DNA from: Plazaster borealis
Taxonomy: Eukaryota > Echinodermata > Asteroidea > Forcipulatida > Labidiasteridae
DNA length: 64,000 nucleotides
Assembly: GCA_021014325.1 (NCBI GenBank)
Contig: CM037472.1
Coordinates: 10,106,001-10,170,000 of the forward strand
Direction of reading: 5' to 3'
The notes below the pieces were generated by a model. The model worked only from the letters and a program-made list of their open reading frames with translations. It was not told where the DNA came from and did not search any database. Each line of letters begins with the position of its first letter. Position 1 is the stretch's first letter. The position numbers were made by a program, and so were the translations under genes. Positions 1 through 11,839 of this stretch are shown here, in pieces.

Positions 1-599
1 GCCTTAAATGGGAATTAAGCATTAAATGCACAAAATATGCAACAAAGCATTAAAAGTGATTTTGGGGTTTTAAAAAAACATGCCCAAACTAATGATGAGG
101 TTTCAAAAACTTGAAAAGTGGTGTAAATTAGTTATTGATAAATAAGATAATTGAAATTAGACTTACAAAAGAACTGTGTCCAGGTAGTGTAGAATTATCA
201 CTCTTCCAAAGATTCAAAGTTGTTTGTCATTTTTTTAAGCTACAGTAAAAGTTTTGTTCTTATGCTGATAAGTATAAAATTGTATTGTTTATATTATATG
301 ATTTGGAGTTTGTTAAATAAAATGATTCTAAAAATACAGCAAGAAATCTCTTTCATTCCCTTATTTTATGTGTTAAGTAATTTGTTATTGTCATACAGAT
401 TATTAGCAAGACATGGAGCATAAATAAATTATAAGAAAATTTAACTTGAGCAAAGTTTGAACAATATATTTTACACTATTAACAAAACGCACCAAAATTT
501 ACGTAACAAAATTTGACTTTGCGCATATAAAATAGACTGGTGCCATTTGGTAAACCACTGACATGTAATCCGATGATGTTTGAGTAGACAGGGAATTCA
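1..599. other. AT-rich stretch, no gene seen
   Basis: Very AT-rich DNA with short A and T runs. The only open frame (220-423, plus, 67 codons) is low-complexity and hydrophobic, lacks splice or domain evidence, and is not accepted as a gene. Confidence 0.6.
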
Positions 600-659
600 A
601 CATGGCCGCATTAAAACATCTTTTTTTCTTCTCAATTCTTTCCAGAAAAGTGCTTTAAA

Positions 660-1700
660 TTTAATAATAATAAAATGTACTTATTAAGCGCCTCACTTTA
701 CAACAAAACAACGAAGCAAAATAGCCAAAGTAACAGGGAAAACAAAAAAGGAGCAAATATTATATAAATACTTTAAACAAATTAAATAAAGAAGTAAAAT
801 GTTCTTTAAAGAAAACACAAAAAACAGAGCCCTTTAATCTCTTCGGCATAAAAAATATGATCCCTTTATATAAATTTGAAAATACCAGAACCACTTTAAT
901 CCAAAAAGTATCATACCTTTAATCGATCTATACAACCTCCAGTTATATCTTCAATACAAAAACCACAGCTAGAAATGTATTTATTTTATTTATTTATTAC
1001 CGTAAAAAAAAAATCCACCCAACAGTAAAATCCCACGAGCCTAAATCCCATAACAAGACTTTTATTTTTTATCCAGCATCCCCCTCCCACTGGATTACTG
1101 TCAGCACCCAAAACATAAAAAGTATGATCCCTGTACATAAATTTGAAAAAACGGGGACTCCTTTAATCCAAAAAGTATCGCACCTTTAAAACAAACACCC
1201 CAGTCATACCTTCAATACAAAAACCACACCTAGAAATGTATTTATTTTATTTTATTTTTAAAAATAAATTCCACCCAACAGTACATGAACGCCTTTAAAT
1301 AAATGCTTTAATAAAATATTTTGACTGTCACTGTAATTCAAATCCCTTTAAATGCAACCCCTCCAAAACAATAACGGTAACTTGCCTTTGAATTAAAACT
1401 TCCTTGTGAAATATACCACGCCTTTAAGACAAAAAAGACCCTACCTTCAATTTAATCTAAAAATAATACCACCTTATAATATAAAAAGTTCCAAGCCAAC
1501 ATAATTTACAAAAAATGTTTACAAAACATTTAATAAAAAATAACCACCCTTTAAATATCTTTGGCTTGGCAGGTTCATCCCTTAATTACAAAATATAATA
1601 CATGAACGCCTTTAAATAAGTGCCTTAATAAAATATTTGTACTGTCACTTTAAATCAAATCCATCCTACACGAACCTTTACAAACCTAATCCAACTACAG
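660..1700. repeat. AT-rich degenerate direct repeats with frequent CTTTAA
   Basis: Two segments recur in order. A block with 'aagtatgatccct', 'ataaatttgaaaa' and 'ctttaatccaaaaagtat' lies at about 845-1000 and again at 1115-1260. A second block with 'catgaacgcctttaaataa' and 'aataaaatattt' lies at 1284-1345 and 1600-1665. CTTTAA recurs throughout. This looks like an old, partly tandem repeat of unknown family; I see no coding signal. Confidence 0.55.
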
Positions 1701-1959
1701 TCTACTCAGCATTCACCCTCCCAACCTCGACCGGTCCTACCCTGATTTCCAACCCTACCCCCCCCACCCCACCACCATGATGACAACACCAGCCCAACCG
1801 TCTCAATCCAGCAACCCCTAGCCCCATCTCATCATACCTACCAGGCCATTCCCCAACCCTCACACCAAGCCTTTAGCCAACTGGCCCAGCAAACTCCCCG
1901 CCCATAGCCCAGTCCCCTACGCAGCTTCATCATGCCCATGTCCAGCCATCACCCACAGC

Positions 1960-2925
1960 AAACTACCAAGCCATTTCCCTACCATCACCCAAAGCCAACA
2001 TCCCAACCAGCCCAGCCCATCAATCCTACCCACACCCCAAGCCCTCATCCCAACCAGTCCAGCCAATCACTCCTACCCTCACCCCAAGCCCACATCCCAA
2101 CCAGTCCAGCCCATCAATCCTACCATCACCCCAAGCCCTCATCCCAACCAGTACAGCCCATCACTCCTACCCTCACCCCAAGCCCTCATCCCAACCAGTC
2201 CAGCCCATCAATCCTACAATCACCCCAAGCCCTCATCCCAACCAGTCCAGCCCATCAATTCTGCCATCAGCCCAAGCCCACATCCCAACCAGCCCAGCCC
2301 ATCAATCCTACCCTCACCCCAAGCCCTCATCCCAACCAGTCCAGCCCATCAATTCTGCCATCAGCCCAAGCCCACATCCCAACCAGTCCAGCCCATCAAT
2401 CCTACCATCACCCCATGCCCTCATCCCAACCAGTCCAGCCCATCAATCCTACCATCACTCCAAGCCCTCATCCCAACCAGTCCAGCCGATCACTCCTACC
2501 CTCACCCCAAGCCCACATCCAAACCAGTCCAGCCCATCACTCCTATCATCACCCCAAGCCCAAACCCCAACCAGTCCAGACCATCAATCCTACCATCACC
2601 CCAAGCCCACATCCCAACCAGTCCAGCCCATCAATCCTACCCTCACCCCAAGCCCACATCCCAACCAGCCCAGCCCATCAAACCTACCATCACCCCAAGC
2701 CCACATCCCAACCAGTCCAGCCGATCACTCCTACCATCACCCAAGCCCTCATCCCAACCAGTCCAGCCCATCACTCCTACCATCACCCCAAGCCCTCATC
2801 CCAACCAGTCCAGCCCATCACTCCTACCATCACCCCAAGCCCACATCCCAACCAGTCCAGCCCATCAATCCTACCATCACCCCAAGCCCTCATCCCAACC
2901 AGTACAGCCCATCACCCCTAGCCAT
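1960..2925. repeat. 47-bp minisatellite, C-rich, about 20 copies
   Basis: The unit contains 'ccaagccctcatcccaacc' followed by 'agtccagcccatcaatcc' and 'taccatcacc', and is about 47 bp long. Because 47 is not a multiple of 3, successive units are read in all three frames. The plus strand is nevertheless open for 329 codons (1932-2921), giving a Pro/Ser/His-rich peptide that repeats every 47 residues, that is, every three units. There are no flanking splice sites or domains that would make this a gene, and the pattern is that of a stop-free minisatellite. Copies differ by point changes such as cacatccc/catccc and caatcc/cactcc. Confidence 0.85.
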
Positions 2926-2935
2926 CAGCTCAACC

Positions 2936-3025
2936 AGCCCAGCCCACTGGCCGACTGACTGCCCAGCCATCGCCAGCCCATCACCCCAACCAGCCCAGCC
3001 CACTGGCTGACTGACTGCCCAGCAG
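2936..3025. repeat. Short tandem duplication after the minisatellite
   Basis: A segment with 'cagcccagcccactggc' and 'gactgactgcccagc' occurs twice in a row (about 2935-2966 and 2990-3024). It continues the C-rich composition of the 47-bp array but is a different unit. Confidence 0.6.
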
Positions 3026-3204
3026 CCTCCCTGGCCCCTCAGCACTTAGAAATTTTACTCCCCAAGCCAAGCTCCAAGGCCCTTGGTCAGCCCTCAGATC
3101 AGCCAAAAATCCAAGGGTATAGCCAGGGAAAATTTATTTTGAAATTTTTTCAAAGTCAGGCCATTCTAATATTCATCAGGTCAAAAAACGTTAAATTTTT
3201 AAGA

Positions 3205-3275
3205 AAGCTCAGTAGCAGAGCGGTAAGAGATAGAGGCTACAGAGCTAAAGGTACCAGGTTCAAGCCCTACCCATT
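3205..3275 (+). repeat. tRNA-like unit (Pol III A and B boxes)
   Basis: An A-box-like TAGCAGAGCGG lies at 3213-3223 and a B-box-like GGTTCAAGCCC at 3257-3267, spaced as in a tRNA gene, followed by T runs that could terminate Pol III. The rest does not fold into a clean cloverleaf, so a tRNA-derived repeat or decayed tRNA is more likely than a working gene. It converges on a second tRNA-like unit on the other strand just downstream. Confidence 0.5.
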
Positions 3276-3321
3276 TTTACAAGAATTTTTTTAAAAGTTC
3301 TTTTTTACTGGTAAAAAAGGG

Positions 3322-3402
3322 CCTCACCAGGATTTGAACCCCCGAGCTCACAGCTCCAGGATTCCGGGAGCTGTGAGCTAGCCCGCTGGGCCACATGGCC
3401 GC
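3322..3402 (-). repeat. tRNA-like unit with an extended hairpin arm
   Basis: Read on the minus strand there is an A-box-like TGGCCCAGCGG, a B-box-like GGTTCAAATCC, and a run of six T directly after the 3' end, as expected for Pol III. GGCCATG and TGAGGCC can pair as an acceptor stem with one mismatch. Where a tRNA has a 5-bp anticodon stem, this unit has a perfect 12-bp stem (3346-3357 with 3367-3378) around a 9-nt loop. The T stem is imperfect. I read it as a tRNA-derived Pol III unit, possibly the head of a SINE, not a normal tRNA. Confidence 0.5.
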
Positions 3403-3409
3403 TTAAAAA

Positions 3410-6400
3410 AAATCGCTCGGACGTTATATATAAACCTTAGGTTGAAAAGGTCAAATAAAAAAAAATAATGAGATTCGCCCTTTGACCTATGACCTTCACC
3501 AGGAGAGGAAAAAGAAAAAGAGAATGAAGAAAATGTTTGTTGGTGTCTGTATACAAATAGTTTATTCGTACCATTTGAAAAGAGCAAAAAAACATTACAG
3601 ATATACCAAATGTGATTAACAAGATAAAGTGAAGATTAAAAACCTTAATAAATATAGTTTTTAAAGTAAACATTACAAAATTCAAAATAAAAGTTTTTTA
3701 AAAACAAAGATAAGGATCTTTAATATGAATGTCAGACTGATGAACGTAATACTCTAGGTTGATACTGCAATTAAATTGTTCTCGATATTAGTTACACATT
3801 TTCATTGTCAAAAGTACGAATCTTTCTTAAGCAAAACTAACATCCAGTCTCTAAATGAAACAAATAAACTATTAATTACAGCATATCTATACTGTGATAG
3901 GGTTAACTTATAAAAACACTCTCTGTACATTAATAAGGTTCAAAATATTGCATTCTCTTATATACAGGAAGGGCCCAAAGTTAGCGCCCCCCGCCCCCCA
4001 ATTTAACCTCATAAGCAGAGTTAACAATTCACCATTTCAATTTGCAAAATGAGCCCTTGTGGTGGCAATGCAAGTGCTTTAAATAAAGCTATTATTCTTC
4101 AATATTACATGGCAATAATAAAAATAAAGGTTATTTTAAAGTTTACCATCTACAAGCCCCCCTTTTTTATTTGTCATCTTTGAAACAATCACACTAAACT
4201 CAGTGTTTTATACATGCATAATGAATAACTATTGCTAAAATAAAAATACTTCAAGCAGTTTCTTAATACAGTAAAAGTGGTTTTATAACATCAGAGTTTA
4301 CTTCAATTTTATTTATTTTTCATCTAGTAAAATGTGGGATCATTCTGATCTTGTTTGGAACACACTGATTTAATTTAATTCCCTACATTACTAGTATCAC
4401 AGTTGAGTTACTGTGTTAATTAATACCATTCCAAACCGAGGCTGCTATTTTGCACTACATAATAGATGCACCGATTGGGTATAAAATGCAAATTAACATT
4501 TCGCTGCAGTGCCCGTTAACAAAAACAAACAAACAAACGCGTTATTTTATTTTGATGACGTTACTTCAGATTTGGTGAGCATGCGATTGCCCAATTTTGT
4601 TACTTTTGTCTAACCCTTCATGCAGTTTCGTTCTATTTTAATAAACATATTAAATATTAATGGTTGTTTATTTTTATTGCACAAGTTTCTTAATACGATT
4701 AAATGTGTTGGTTAAATTGTTTTTAACGAAGAGTAAGTTACAAATTCTTGTTAGTGCACACAAAATAAAATGCAAGTAATATTGTGCTGTTCAATGTTAA
4801 CATTGAATTTTTTTGAGACGGTCCACGACTAAAAAATACATATATTTGTCACTAATTTCTTTTCGTAATGGACCCATCAAGCTATAAATAAATACAAATT
4901 TAAAGTAATTTATTTATACAATTGTAATGATACATTATCTTGTTAGAAAAGTGTTAAGAGAACATGTGTTAGATAATGTTAACTGTTGGTTTGTTTCATT
5001 GAGATTAATCTTGTTAATTTATAATAATCGTAACTGGCCAAAAAGAGTAAATATAAAATCATAAATAATATAGAGCCACACCCCCCTCCCCCCCCCCCCA
5101 GTGCTACAACTTGTAAAACAAAGTATAATATCATTCTACGTAGTGTTGGCAAAATGTATCTCACTAATTATTAAACTCATACAGTGATAGTAAAAACAAT
5201 TAATGTTAGTAATCATCATTATCAAGAAAGTGTTCATCTACATGTAGGCCTGACTTATGTAAGAGGGCTTGAACCCCAAAGAACCAATCACCTTAGTGAT
5301 ATAACCTTTTCTAATAAGTAAAAACAAAATAAAATAAAATAATGATAACTACTAATAAAATGTTATTTGTTGTGCCTCTATTAGTTATCAATTTGGGCAG
5401 TCTTCAAGTGCCTTGAAGTGGACCCCAATCCCAACATTAAGTTATTTTGTCTTACCTTTTAGCCATACCAGTGATTTAATTAATTGAATAAAAATAAACA
5501 ATATTGGATACTGGTTATGTCAGACATAGTTGTCAGACACAGTTGGGTGTCAGCCTAATCATTGTATTTTTAAACCTGGTTTAAAAGTTAGTTCTGAAAT
5601 TTTCTTTCACTAATTCATGCGTAGGCCTACACTAATTGCAACATATCAGTTATATATTTATTTCATGCATAATTTACTGTACTTATTTATAAAGTTAATT
5701 TCAAACAATAACAACACAGGCCCTAACACCATGACACTGAGGAGTGCCTATAGTTTATAATTGTTAATTGTAACATTTTTATGTTTAAGTTATTTCTTAT
5801 AAACCACTGTAATTAGTATTGCAATTGTATTATTAAAATTTGCAGCATTCACTCCTTTGATTAATGTTGATTATTTATATATATATATTTTTTAATTTTA
5901 TCATGTAAATGTTAATAGATTTATCAATATTTAATAATGACATCAGTGGCATTTTTCTTAAGTAACATAATAATATAGAACTTGCATTAGATTGGCATTT
6001 ATGTATTTGGGGGATAAAAAACCTTCTTAAGTTATGTTAAATGTCAAATGTATTTAAATAACATTCATGAATTTTAATTCTAAACCTAATTTAGTTATGG
6101 AATGTTAGTAGGAGACACTACATTACATTAATTAGATATTTATTGTCAAATTCATGAACTTTGTAACACACTCTTTATATAGACAAAAATAACATGTATA
6201 CTATTATTTTATTAGTTAACAAGTGTGACATATTGTTTATCACATATATCCGTCATAGATAAAGATATGATTGGATTAATTTGTATAGCAAGTAAATAGT
6301 GCAATGGAAATATTTGATCATGGTTTATTATTAATTGTTAATTTATAAATTGTTAGTTGCCTTCAGAATAATATACCAATATGCTACTTGTAATGTGGTC

Positions 6401-6426
6401 ATTTATTTGTAGTTATTTTAATCAAA
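3410..6426. other. AT-rich intergenic DNA, no gene seen
   Basis: About 3 kb of AT-rich sequence without an open frame that has domain or splice support. It contains a C run at 5081-5099 and another near 3988-4000, and scattered A/T homopolymers. Short minus-strand frames at 3378-3685 and 4979-5164 are low-complexity and not accepted. Confidence 0.6.
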
Positions 6427-6789
6427 CCAATAAAGGGGTAACAGGGTGGTTCTCAACTAGTTTGGTTCTCAACTATCTCAGGGAGTGGTCGCCCCTGCCC
6501 CCCGGCCTTGTGAGGGGTCAAATGCAAGCCCCAGGTCCAACTGACCCTGTTGGTAGTACCTGGTAAGGGTCCCAAACTCAGGGTTATGAGTAAAAACACC
6601 GAGTCCTGGGTGGTGTAAAATATTCTGGCCAACTCAGGTAGCCTGAGTAGGGTAGTGGGGCCCTTGATGGAGGAAATGCCATCAAGAGGCGTTTATTTAA
6701 TCCATAGGATTGATAAATGGCTTCCATACTGCTGACAACACGCCCTGCCAGCGCGTCAACATACGGCAGAACCCCCTCATGAAAAAAAT

Positions 6790-7385
6790 ATGGATGACAA
6801 GAAAACCGAAGGCCGTAAAGCCCATGGCCAAAATGGTCACCATGAACATGGTCAAGTGTACAGCCAGGACTCGGAGGTAAAACTCAAGGATGAAGTTCTG
6901 AAGTCAAAGCCGTTAGGAAGCTCCAGGACGGAGGAGAGTATACAAGGGCTGGACACAGTAAACTGTATATATGTACCTATAATACACGAACTCTAAGAAC
7001 TGAGGAAACATTACTACACCTCATGGAAGAGCTAGAAAACTTCAAGTGGAGTATCATTGGTCTAGCAGTAACAAGGAGGGAAGGGGAATAGAAGAAATAA
7101 AAGGTGGTGCATGGCTGTTCAATCGAGGGAAAACTGAAAAGAGCAAAGAGGCCAGAGGAATTGGCTTTCTCATACACCCTAGCATAAAAGACTACATTAG
7201 CCGGATATAAAAGCTACTCGGACAGAGTGATCTCATTACAAGTACAAGTGTCAGGAAAAGAAGATGTGTGCATAATTCAAGTTTATGCACCAACAAGTGA
7301 TCACACAGACGAAGAGGTCGAACAGTTTTATGAAGATATCATGAAGGCAACTGATGGGCATAAATCTAAATATACCATTGTCATG
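6790..7385 (+). pseudogene. LINE 5' coding part and start of endonuclease, broken
   Basis: A short frame starts at 6790. At about 6968 the sequence switches to the endonuclease N-terminus, with RTLRTEETLLHLMEELENF in a different frame. Around 7255-7385 the core reads VCIIQVYAPTSDHTDEEVE, typical of the RTE/CR1 endonuclease. An extra A near 7388 displaces the conserved DFNAKVG motif from the upstream frame. At least two frame breaks are visible here. Exact frame boundaries are uncertain. Confidence 0.65.
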
Positions 7386-8532
7386 GGAAGACTTTAATGC
7401 CAAAGTAGGAGAAGCGAAACCAGGGGAAGAAACAATCATTGGGAAATATGGTATTGGACAGAGAAACTCGAGAGGAGAAACACTTGCTGCTTTTGCAGTT
7501 CAACATGACCTAGTTATTACAAACACTTACTTCCAGAAACACAAAAACCGCTACTGGACTTGGGAGAGCCCAAATGGTGCAGTTAAAAACCAAATTGACT
7601 ACATCTTGAGCAGTCAAAGGGGAATAGTGGAAAACAGTGAAGTAATTAGCAGAGTAGACATTGCCAGTGATCATAGGATGATAAGAGCCACAATAAAAAT
7701 CAAACGAAAACTTGCCAGGCTGAAATTTATCAACAACAAGAAAAAGCAGAAAGTGAACATCTTTAAACTTCAAGGACAGAGAGAGGAGTTCCAAATCAGA
7801 CTTCAAAACAGATTTGAAGGTTTAGAAGTCGAAGATCTGGATCTGGAAACAAGATGGAACAAAATAATCACAACCATAATGGATGAAGCAATAAATATTG
7901 CAGCATCAACAAAGACAGGCAAACTGAAAACCAGCGAAGATAAAGAAATCAAAGTCATTGATAAAAAGTGTAAAGGGCTCAGACAAATACCAAACAAAAC
8001 AACTCTGCAGAAAATCGAGTATGCTGAGTCAGTCAAGACAAGTAGAAAAAAGAGACGTCAAAGAATCAGAAGAAGAAAGGAGGAACAAATCAAGAGAGTT
8101 CTGGAGACAGGAAGAGGACCAAAGGAAACCATCAAAAGAAATAATACAAGAATACACCAAATGAGAAAGGAAGATGGAGATCTCACTGTGGACAGGGGTG
8201 AAATACTTAAGGTGTGCTCAGACTTCTACCAAGAGCTGTACAGTTCTAAAACAACACAGTCTGAAAGAGAAGCAGCAGAAGAGATAACATCAGATACACA
8301 GAAACTACCGCATGTAACGAAAGAAGAAGTTGAATACACACTGAAATTAATGAAAAGAAATAAGGCACCCGGGGTAGATGAATTAACAAGCGACATACTG
8401 AGGGAGGGCGGTCACGAGGTGATATCTCAGTTAACCATCCTCTATGATCAAATTTTCATGGAACGAAAGATACCAAGACACTGGAAAGAAGCGAAGGTCA
8501 TTCTTCTTTATAAAAAAGGCGACAAAGCTGAC
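7354..8532 (+). pseudogene. LINE endonuclease C-terminal half and reverse transcriptase N-terminus
   Basis: This frame shows the endonuclease motifs DFNAKVG (catalytic Asp/Asn), IDYIL and SDHRMI (catalytic Asp-His), then a basic linker. The first RT signature follows: YTLKLMKRNKAPGVDEL and later AKVILLYKKGDKAD. At about 8530 a frameshift moves the expected NYRPISLL motif into another frame (found from 8540 in the frame starting 8444). The continuation to 8622 in the original frame is therefore junk. Confidence 0.8.
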
Positions 8533-8534
8533 AA

Positions 8535-8712
8535 AGAATTACAGACCCATCAGTCTGTTATCTCATCTCTACAAAATTCTCACAAAAATCATACAAAAAA
8601 GGATTGCGACAGTTCTAGATGAACATCAACCAAGAGAACAGGCTGGGTTCAGAAAAGGCTTCTCAACAACAGATCATTTATACTCACTAAACCAACTCAT
8701 TGGTACTTGTGC
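8535..8712 (+). pseudogene. LINE reverse transcriptase segment in shifted frame
   Basis: This short stretch holds NYRPISLLSHLYKILTKIIQ and REQAGFRKGFSTTDHL, conserved RT blocks that link the preceding and following segments. It is out of frame with both: the element lost its frame near 8530 and recovers near 8710. Confidence 0.75.
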
Positions 8713-9543
8713 GTGGGATTTATTGATTACGAGAAGGCATTCGACTCTGTGGAACACAAATATCTGTTTCAAGCTCTGAGGAAAATGGAAATCAGTGAAG
8801 GATATATCAAGTTACTGGAAGATATCTACACTGAAGCAACAGCAAGGATTTACATTGACAAAGACGTCTCACAGGAAATAAACATCAACAGAGGAGTTAG
8901 ACAAGGGGACCCAATATCACCCAAAATATTCACTGCCGTGTTGGAAGAGTTTGTCGAGAACACGTCACTGGATGAGAAAGGGTACAACATCGATGGAGAA
9001 ATGTTACCAGATCTACGCTTTGCAGATGATGTGGCTCTAATCACCTCTTCCGTTAACGACTTAGAAGCGCAAATAAATGAAGTAAACAGCAAAAGTAAAG
9101 ACATAGGTTTGAAGATGCACAAAGGAAAGACAAAGTACATGACAAACTTCAATACAGATGACTCAATAACAGTGGAGGACCAAGAGATCAGCAGGGTCAA
9201 TGAATACAAATATCTGGGCCAAACAGTAAAAATGAACGACAACACAAAAGATGAAGTATCAACCAGGATTAAGGCAGGATGGAGCTCCTTTGGACGATAC
9301 AGAGGAATACTTGGTGATAAGAACACACATGGCCAGTATTATGATCAGTGTGTGCTACCAACAATAGCTTATGGAGCAGAAACATGGACAACAACAAAAC
9401 TGATAGAACATAAACTCCGCACAGCACAAAGAGCAATGGAGAGACAAATGCTACATATCTCAATTAGAGACAGGATTAAATGCACAGAAATACAAAAGGA
9501 AAACTGGAGTAAGAGACATCATAATGACAATAAAACAAGCTAA
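8707..9543 (+). pseudogene. LINE reverse transcriptase catalytic core
   Basis: Read from about 8716, the frame contains GFIDYEKAFDSVEHK (RT palm, first catalytic Asp), GVRQGDPISPKIF and the catalytic box FADDVAL (residues Asp-Asp). KYLGQTV and a thumb-like region with YGAETWTTTK follow. It stops at 9543, after which the C-terminal basic region continues in another frame to 9772. The catalytic residues survive, but the frame breaks before and after make the protein unlikely to be produced whole. Confidence 0.85.
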
Positions 9544-9790
9544 ATGGAGATGGGCTGGACACACTGCCCGAAGAAATGACAATAGATGGACAACAAGAAT
9601 AATGGATTGGCAACCAAGGACAGGGAAAAGGAAAAGAGGTAGACAGAGAAGAAGATGGAGGGATGATATCAGGGTATATGCAGGAACAACATGGACCAGA
9701 ACTGCAAGAAATAGAAATGAATGGCATTTTCATGAGGAGGGCTACATCCTACACTGGATGAACACAGCCTAAATGATGATGATAATCAAA

Positions 9791-10740
9791 CCATGGAAGT
9801 TATTAATTGTCATTTGTTAGATGAAAGTTTCCAACAAAGCCCTATCTAGAAATTTAACTTTCCTTATATCATCAATGGTTTATATCCATTAATTCCCTGT
9901 TGATCCCAAAACTTTGTAATTTGTTTTACTTACAGAAAAAAGATCCCCCCCCCCGCCTCAGTCTAGCCATCTCCACAATAACGTTTTGTGTGTTTCAGTT
10001 TTTTGGGGTAAAGAAATCATATATATATTATACTTTTGTTACTTCTTAATTTTTGTAATATCTAATTTGTCTCTAAATTATGGAGAGAAAAATAGTAATA
10101 ATACAATCCAGTGCATTTTAACGGTCTTGAAACCAAAGCATCCTCTTCGAATACCAGACGAAAACTCTGATATTGGCCGCAATATTTTCAGCGCGCGATG
10201 ACTCTATGTACGCACGACTCACGCTCCAATCCATCAGCAGCAGCCTCGTTTCTGCACTTATATATACTTATTTTGGGGCAAAAACTACCACATCAAAGTT
10301 ACTGTAAGTACCACTGATATAATTTACCATTGCAAATAGTAATATAGAACATACAGTTCTTGATTAGTGTTGCATAGGAATCTGAGGTGATTGATCAACA
10401 GTCATATCAAAATGGAAGCATAATCTTACAATTAAAAATATAAAATAATATATAAGTACACCATTGCAAGTATTTTATTTCAGTCAGTTTTAAATTTTGC
10501 TAATATCATCCTGGTAAGGTTAGTCTGAAAAGTCGGTAAAGTTCCATTGGAACATTCGTAATCTAAAAACAACTGGTTTTTTTAACTGAACTTTTTTGTT
10601 GGCCTTATAGCATGCTATTGATAAAACTCCTTAAAAACCCAAATTTGTCTCATAGAAGTATCACTTCCACTTGTTCTTACACTTTTGTTCCAATTGAACA
10701 AGTCCTACAGTTTAAAAAACAAGATTCTTATTAATTTAGG
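9791..10740. other. Spacer, no gene seen
   Basis: AT-rich sequence with a C run at 9946-9955. The ORF at 9986-10201 is not supported by any domain or splice pattern. Confidence 0.5.
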
Positions 10741-11839
10741 CTGTGCCTAGGGGAGAGGTTACCAGCACATCACCCTTTGATCCCAAGAAGTTTTTCTGAG
10801 GTTGATCTTGAGGAATTATAACACTGAATAATTTTTTCCAAACAGAGACAATCAATGAGGGGAGAGGTTACCAGCACATCACCCTTAGCTCGTCTACATT
10901 TCATTCACAATCTGATTTTGATGGATCCGAAAAGATTTCCATGACAGCAGTTTTGCTGAGGTTGATACACATTCTAACATTGAAGAAACAAGATTCCAAC
11001 AGCAATCTATCAACAAGGGGGAGAGGTTACCAGCACTTCACCCTGAGCTCGTTCACAGTTCATTCACAATCCGTTTTTGATGGAACAGAAAATTTCCGTA
11101 ATCAATATTCAAAAGGGTAGTTTTCACGAGGGAATTCCGCCAATGAAGACAAATTTCCAGCATATATGAGCGACAAGGGGAGAGGTTACCAGCACTTCAC
11201 CCTTGGCTTTAATGGTAAACAAGCAAGATGACGCCATTAACGTTTTCTGTGCAACTAGCAGAGGACTAGAGTACACTAGGCAAAAACTTTGAGATTAAAC
11301 CAATTTGCTGTTTAAAGCCACTTCTCAAGAGATTAATTGCGTGGTTATTGCTATATCCATAGATCAATTGAACAATTAAATTATTATTACTATTATTACT
11401 TATATTAATATTATATATTTCCCGCAGTGACACGATAAATAACCCTCAGAAAGTGCCTTGATAGAAGCCAGAGTTCCACAAGGTTTGCGTGAAGGGGAGA
11501 GGTTACCAGCACATCACCCTTATGGCTCCAAGCAAAATACAAGATCTTAATGATGAGATGTTTTCCCAAGAAGGAAGGGGCAACAGTGACGAACACAATG
11601 CTGAGAGAGATGGACACATTCCTTTCCAATTATGGCGCGGTGAAACAAGCAAGATCACCAATTCACGATGAGTGGTTTTCTTTGTGATTCCTGCACTGGG
11701 TTGATGCATCCGGCGATACTCTGTTGAACAATTTGAGGTTTTAGTCGTACAATACATGCAGTAACATGCATCCGAGTTTGTTGCATAGTTAGAAACTGTT
11801 TAAAGAAGGATGCAAATCCAAAGTCCAATTGAAGGTTGT

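Larger units (their letters stand above)
6427..9790 (+). mobile_element. RTE-like non-LTR retrotransposon (LINE), degraded
   Basis: The element carries, in order, a possible 5' leader (from about 6427), an apurinic/apyrimidinic-type endonuclease (about 6975-7705), a reverse transcriptase (about 8320-9240) and a C-terminal basic region ending near 9772. It then ends in a short ATGATGATGATAA tract, as RTE elements often end in simple repeats. The C-terminal WAGH...DNRW...W.PR.GKR pattern fits RTE-clade proteins. Several frameshifts break the reading frame, so this copy should not encode a working protein. Boundaries are approximate because no target-site duplication was found by eye. Confidence 0.85.

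Noticed and set aside
1932..2921. A 329-codon open frame, Pro/Ser/His-rich
   Set aside because: It is a product of a 47-bp minisatellite that has no stop in any plus frame. The repeat length is not a multiple of three and there is no independent coding evidence.
8850..9326. A 158-codon minus-strand frame inside the LINE
   Set aside because: It is the antisense of the reverse transcriptase, whose plus-strand motifs are clear.
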